Below, piece by piece: positions 5,167-8,539 of a DNA stretch of 8,539 nt. Every line of letters begins with the position of its first letter. Position 1 is the stretch's first letter. The DNA lies in assembly GCA_011391115.1 (NCBI GenBank), contig JAABRC010000062.1, forward strand, positions 1 to 8,539. Reading direction: 5' to 3'. Position numbers and translations under genes: made by a program. The notes under the pieces were generated by a model. It did no database searches. It was given only the letters and a program-made list of their open reading frames with translations, and had not been told where the DNA came from. The DNA is from Candidatus Egaibacter danicus. GTDB lineage: Bacteria; Pseudomonadota; Gammaproteobacteria; Burkholderiales; Burkholderiaceae.

Positions 5167-8124
5167 TCAGGCGGCGTAGTCACTGACGGGCACGCAGCTG
5201 CAAAACAGGTTGCGGTCGCCATACACGTTGTCTACGCGGCCAACAGGTGGCCAATACTTCACGTGCTTCAAGGTTGATAGCGGAAATGCGCCTGTTTCCC
5301 TAGAGTAGGGCCTGTTCCACGCTTCTTCCATCAGGGAGGCCGCAGTGTGCGGTGCGTGTTTTAACGGGTTGTTGTCTTGTGGCCATTCACCTTTTTCGAC
5401 TTTCGCGATCTCCTGGCGGATCGCGATCATTGCGTGGATGAAGCGGTCCAGCTCGTCCAGTGTTTCACTTTCAGTGGGTTCAACCATCAGGGTGCCCGGT
5501 ACCGGAAAACTTAGCGTGGGGGCGTGAAAGCCATAATCCATCAGTCGTTTGGCCACATCTTCCGCCGAGATGCCGTTGGCACCACCGCTGGACTCTTTGA
5601 GCGGTCGCAAATCCAGAATGCATTCATGCGCCACGTTTCCGTTTGCACTCGCATAAAGGGTAGGGTAATGGTCCTTGAGGCGGGCACTGATGTAGTTGGC
5701 GCTCAAAATGGCTACTTCGGTTGCCTGTTTCAAGCCATCCGGCCCCATCATGCGGCAATACATCCAGCTGATGGGCAGCACGGCCGCGTTGCCCAATGGT
5801 GCTGCGGATATCGCCCCCACGCTTGTCGCTGCGCGTACTGCGCTGCCCCCCGAGGGGGCCGTGCCTTGCTTGGGGCGGCCCGGCGCGGCGGCGCACGCTT
5901 CGTAGGTCGCATGACCGGGCAAATAAGGCACCAGATCGGCCACCACACAAACAGGGCCGACACCCGGGCCGCCACCGCCGTGCGGAATGCAGAAGGTCTT
6001 GTGCAGGTTCAGGTGACTCACATCGCCGCCAAACTCACCGGGCGCAGCTACGCCGACTAGCGCATTCATGTTGGCGCCATCCACATACACCCGGCCACCG
6101 TGGCTGTGAACGAGTGCGCAGAGTTCCTTTACCTGGGTCTCGAATACGCCGTGCGTGCTGGGGTAGGTGATCATCACGGCGGCCAGATTGGCGCTGTGTT
6201 GTTCACACTTGGCTTTCAGGTCGGTCATGTCCACGTTGCCACTGGCATCGCAGGCGGTGACGACCACCTGCAGGCCCGCCATCTGCGCGCTGGCGGGGTT
6301 GGTGCCGTGGGCACTGGAGGGAATCAGGCAGATGGTGCGATGCCCCTGACCCTTGGCGTTGTGAAAGGCCTTGATCGCCAGCAGGCCGGCGTATTCGCCC
6401 TGTGAGCCTGCATTGGGTTGCAGGCTGATGCCAGCGTAGCCCGTGGCCTGACACAGCCAGGCGCGCAACTGCTCGTCCAGTTCGACATAACCCTGCATCT
6501 GAGCGCGTGGTGCAAAGGGATGGATATTCGCAAACTCCGGCCAGGTGATGGGGATCATCTCGCTGGTGGCATTGAGCTTCATGGTGCAGCTGCCCAGCGG
6601 GATCATGCTGCGATCCAGTGCCAGATCTTTATCCGACAGGCGCCGGATGTAACGCAGCATGCTGGTCTCGGAATGGTGCGTGTTGAATACCGGATGCGTG
6701 AGGTAGGGGCTGGTGCGCCGCAGTGCTGCGGGTATCAGCAGTGTTATTCCCTTCTCGAAAGCATCGAACGACGGCAGGGTTTGGCCATCTTTAGCAAAGA
6801 TGGACCAGATCAGTTCCACATCGGCTCGTGTGGTGGTCTCGTCCAGCGAAATACACAGGTAATCTCCGAAGTAAATTCTGAGGTTAGCCCTCATGGACAG
6901 TGCGTGAGAAGCTATTGATTCTGTAGCATTTCCAGTATTCAGGGTGATTGTGTCGAAGGCGCTGTCCTGCTTCGGCGCATGACCCAGCTGCGCCAGTCCC
7001 TGCGCCAGGATGGCGGTGTAAGTTGCCACACGTTGTGCAATGCGCTTGAGGCCTGCGGGGCCGTGGTATACGGCATACATGCTCGCCACCACAGCCGGCA
7101 AAACCTGCGCGGTGCAAATATTGGATGTGGCTTTTTCACGGCGGATGTGCTGTTCGCGGGTCTGCAATGCCAGCCGGTACGTGGGGTTGCCATGCACGTC
7201 CACACTCACGCCCACCAGCCGCCCCGGCATGGAGCGTTTGAAATCATCGCGGCAGGCCAGATAGGCGGCGTGCGGGCCGCCATTGCACAGTGGCATGCCA
7301 AAGCGCTGCGTGGTCCCCACCACAATGTCAGCACCCCACTCGCCGGGCGGTACGAGCAGGGTGAGCGCCAGCAGGTCGGCCGCGACGATGAAGGCAGCCT
7401 GTTTGGTGTGGACTTTTTCCACATCGGCTCGCAAGTCATCAATGCGGCCACTGGTGGCGGGGTATTGGCCCAGCACAGCGAAATAGTCCCCAGCCAGTGC
7501 CGCATCCCACTCCGGTGCTGAATTGGCCAGCACCACGGCAATGCCCAGCGGCCGGGCGCGGGTCTGAATGACTTCAATGGTCTGGGGATGGCAGTCACCG
7601 GCCACGATGAAGGTGTTGCTCTTGCTTTTGACGCTGCGCTTGGCTAGCGTCATGGCTTCTGCTGCTGCCGTGGCTTCATCCAGCATCGACGCATTGGCGA
7701 TGGGCATGGCGGTGAGGTCGCACACCATGGTCTGGAAGTTGACCAGCGCTTCCATACGGCCCTGCGAAATTTCGGCCTGGTAGGGCGTGTAGGCGGTGTA
7801 CCAGGCGGGGTTCTCAAGAATGTTACGCAGGATGACGCCCGGGGTGTGGGTGTCGTAATACCCCTGACCGATGAAGTTCCTGAATACCTGATTCTTTGAC
7901 GCCATGGCCTTTAGTTCAGCCAGAGCCGCTGCCTCGGAAATGGCCGCCGGAATGGCCATGGCACTGCGGCGCGCAATCGAACGCGGCACGATGCCATCAA
8001 TCAACTCGCGGCGTGAAGCTGCGCCCACAGTCTTGAGCATGAGGGCTTCATCGGCCTCGCCAATGCCGATGTGGCGCGCGATGAATTCAGTGGAATTTTC
8101 GAGTTCGGTGAGCGTCGGTGTCAT
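5167..8124 (-). CDS. gcvP: Glycine dehydrogenase (decarboxylating), P-protein of the glycine cleavage system
   Basis: A 985-aa PLP enzyme that decarboxylates glycine and passes the aminomethyl group to the lipoyl arm of GcvH. It is the single-chain form, with both halves in one polypeptide. Visible landmarks: N-terminal [50 protein letters not shown], the linker/second-half motif [11 protein letters not shown], and the PLP-lysine block [18 protein letters not shown] with Lys709. The C-terminal end [17 protein letters not shown] is also typical. E. coli GcvP is 957 aa; much of the excess lies between PYLPGH (about 733-738) and GAISAAPLG (from 770), where 31 residues replace about 12. The extra Ala/Gly/Pro-rich segment is encoded by a palindromic repeat (5825-5893). 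No stop or frameshift results, so the protein is probably functional. The gene starts 2 nt after the gcvH stop (TGACCATG), lacks a clear Shine-Dalgarno, and is likely translationally coupled. Confidence 0.97.
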   Translation of the reverse strand: MTPTLTELENSTEFIARHIGIGEADEALMLKTVGAASRRELIDGIVPRSIARRSAMAIPAAISEAAALAELKAMASKNQVFRNFIGQGYYDTHTPGVILRNILENPAWYTAYTPYQAEISQGRMEALVNFQTMVCDLTAMPIANASMLDEATAAAEAMTLAKRSVKSKSNTFIVAGDCHPQTIEVIQTRARPLGIAVVLANSAPEWDAALAGDYFAVLGQYPATSGRIDDLRADVEKVHTKQAAFIVAADLLALTLLVPPGEWGADIVVGTTQRFGMPLCNGGPHAAYLACRDDFKRSMPGRLVGVSVDVHGNPTYRLALQTREQHIRREKATSNICTAQVLPAVVASMYAVYHGPAGLKRIAQRVATYTAILAQGLAQLGHAPKQDSAFDTITLNTGNATESIASHALSMRANLRIYFGDYLCISLDETTTRADVELIWSIFAKDGQTLPSFDAFEKGITLLIPAALRRTSPYLTHPVFNTHHSETSMLRYIRRLSDKDLALDRSMIPLGSCTMKLNATSEMIPITWPEFANIHPFAPRAQMQGYVELDEQLRAWLCQATGYAGISLQPNAGSQGEYAGLLAIKAFHNAKGQGHRTICLIPSSAHGTNPASAQMAGLQVVVTACDASGNVDMTDLKAKCEQHSANLAAVMITYPSTHGVFETQVKELCALVHSHGGRVYVDGANMNALVGVAAPGEFGGDVSHLNLHKTFCIPHGGGGPGVGPVCVVADLVPYLPGHATYEACAAAPGRPKQGTAPSGGSAVRAATSVGAISAAPLGNAAVLPISWMYCRMMGPDGLKQATEVAILSANYISARLKDHYPTLYASANGNVAHECILDLRPLKESSGGANGISAEDVAKRLMDYGFHAPTLSFPVPGTLMVEPTESETLDELDRFIHAMIAIRQEIAKVEKGEWPQDNNPLKHAPHTAASLMEEAWNRPYSRETGAFPLSTLKHVKYWPPVGRVDNVYGDRNLFCSCVPVSDYAA
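5825..5893. repeat. GC-rich palindromic (REP-like) repeat inserted in frame within gcvP
   Basis: On the plus strand this stretch has a hairpin core GCCCCC-CGA-GGGGGC (5845-5859, 6-bp stem, 3-nt loop), followed by CTTGCTTGGGGCGGCCCGGC (5864-5883) and a CGCGGCGGCGC run. I recall similar palindromic elements as abundant between genes in Comamonadaceae; that is memory, not a search. Read on the minus strand it encodes about GcvP residues 744-767, including [13 protein letters not shown], a composition foreign to GcvP and placed where other P-proteins have a short loop. The 7-mer CACGCTT flanks it at 5818-5824 and 5894-5900. Boundaries are approximate. Confidence 0.62.
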
Positions 8125-8126
8125 GG

Positions 8127-8495
8127 TCAGGCGTTGGCAGAGAAGGTGGTATAGCTGGTTTCGTCCATCAGGGCGTCAAGTTCTGCCGGGTTGGAGAGTT
8201 TCACCTTGAAGAACCAGCCCGCGCCAAGTGGGTCCGAGTTGGCGAGTGAGGGGTCAGCGCGCAGCGCTTCATTCACCTCGGTCACTTCACCGCTGACCGG
8301 CATGTACACGTCGGCTGCTGCCTTGACCGACTCCACGACGCCTGCGACGTCCTTGGGCTCAAAGGTCTTGCCCACTTCGGGCAGGTCCACAAACACCACG
8401 TCACCCAGCGCGTCTTGCGCATGGTGGGTGATGCCCACGGTGGCGATGTTGTTTTCAATCGTGAGCCATTCGTGGTCTTCGGTGTACTTGATCAT
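8127..8495 (-). CDS. gcvH: Glycine cleavage system H protein
   Basis: A 122-aa lipoyl carrier protein that shuttles the aminomethyl intermediate between GcvP, GcvT and the dihydrolipoamide dehydrogenase. The length is typical for the family. The lipoylated lysine is Lys58 in [19 protein letters not shown]. Other family blocks are YTEDHEWL (4-11), [19 protein letters not shown] (21-39) and the [19 protein letters not shown] end region. The start is ATG at 8493-8495 with GGAG (8501-8504, read on the minus strand) 5 nt upstream. It ends 2 nt before gcvP and is surely co-transcribed with it. gcvT is usually the first gene of such operons and would lie beyond the right edge of the window. Confidence 0.97.
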   Translation of the reverse strand: MIKYTEDHEWLTIENNIATVGITHHAQDALGDVVFVDLPEVGKTFEPKDVAGVVESVKAAADVYMPVSGEVTEVNEALRADPSLANSDPLGAGWFFKVKLSNPAELDALMDETSYTTFSANA

Positions 8496-8500
8496 GATTT

Positions 8501-8504
8501 CTCC
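8501..8504 (-). promoter_or_regulatory. Shine-Dalgarno site of gcvH
   Basis: Read on the minus strand, GGAG sits 5 nt before the gcvH ATG (8495). It is the clearest ribosome-binding site of this strand's block and supports the chosen start. Confidence 0.55.
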
Positions 8505-8515
8505 AGTGATAAATA

Positions 8516-8539
8516 GGAAGTGGGGAAAAGGAAGTGGGG
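8516..8539. repeat. Short direct repeat upstream of gcvH
   Basis: Two identical copies of GGAAGTGGGG (8516-8525 and 8530-8539, plus-strand reading) are separated by AAAA, giving a 14-nt period, at the right edge of the window. On the gcvH strand this reads CCCCACTTCC-TTTT-CCCCACTTCC, ending 11 nt before the Shine-Dalgarno. The array may continue outside the window. Its function is unknown; it could be slipped-strand duplication or a regulatory site. Confidence 0.5.

Noticed and set aside
4416..5222. Longer start for the aldolase at 5222
   Set aside because: The extra 22 residues only re-read the 3' end of gcvP in another frame and do not resemble the family. ATG 5156 follows the gcvP stop by 10 nt and gives a normal N-terminus.
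5845..5859. The GCCCCC/GGGGGC hairpin as a Rho-independent terminator
   Set aside because: It lies in the middle of an open gcvP frame, has no following T-run on either strand, and belongs to a larger repeat.
5524..6060. Plus-strand open frame inside gcvP, covering the palindromic repeat
   Set aside because: It is the antisense of conserved GcvP, including the PLP-lysine block, and no ribosome site or motif supports it.

Overview
The window comes from a fairly GC-rich bacterial chromosome, most likely a betaproteobacterium of the order Burkholderiales, family Comamonadaceae (Rhodoferax/Polaromonas/Acidovorax-like). This rests on the protein sequences and on a GC-rich palindromic repeat, remembered as common between genes in that family, that lies inside gcvP. 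The placement is inferred from memory, not from a search. Coding density is close to complete. The genes form two convergent blocks whose stop codons overlap by 4 nt at 4416-4419, with no terminator hairpin between them.

Plus-strand block (1-4419): the 3' end of livG, then livF (226-969), the two ATPases of a branched-chain-amino-acid-type ABC importer. Next come an HPPD-like protein of the vicinal-oxygen-chelate fold (1010-1900), a TIM-barrel protein with the metal-site residues of 3-dehydroshikimate dehydratase (1907-2800), a 3-carboxy-cis,cis-muconate cycloisomerase-like fumarase-superfamily enzyme (2804-3997), and the ribosome-rescue hydrolase gene arfB (4009-4419). Gaps are 2, 40, 6, 3 and 11 nt, so the block reads as one transcription unit. 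The likely theme is uptake of a hydroaromatic or aromatic acid, dehydration of 3-dehydroshikimate to protocatechuate, and a step of the protocatechuate (beta-ketoadipate) branch. arfB looks like a passenger at the end.

The most notable point is that the dehydroshikimate dehydratase barrel and the HPPD-like domain, which are fused in pseudomonad QuiC, are here two adjacent genes in the opposite order. The HPPD-like protein also lacks both iron-binding histidines of true HPPD.

Minus-strand block (8495-4416): gcvH, then gcvP (2-nt gap), then a class II aldolase/adducin-family gene (10-nt gap). GcvH and GcvP are the lipoyl carrier and the PLP decarboxylase of the glycine cleavage system. gcvT would be expected beyond the right edge but is not visible. 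GcvP is longer than usual because a palindromic repeat of about 70 bp is read through in frame at about residues 744-767. No tRNA, rRNA, CRISPR array, insertion sequence or riboswitch was seen.
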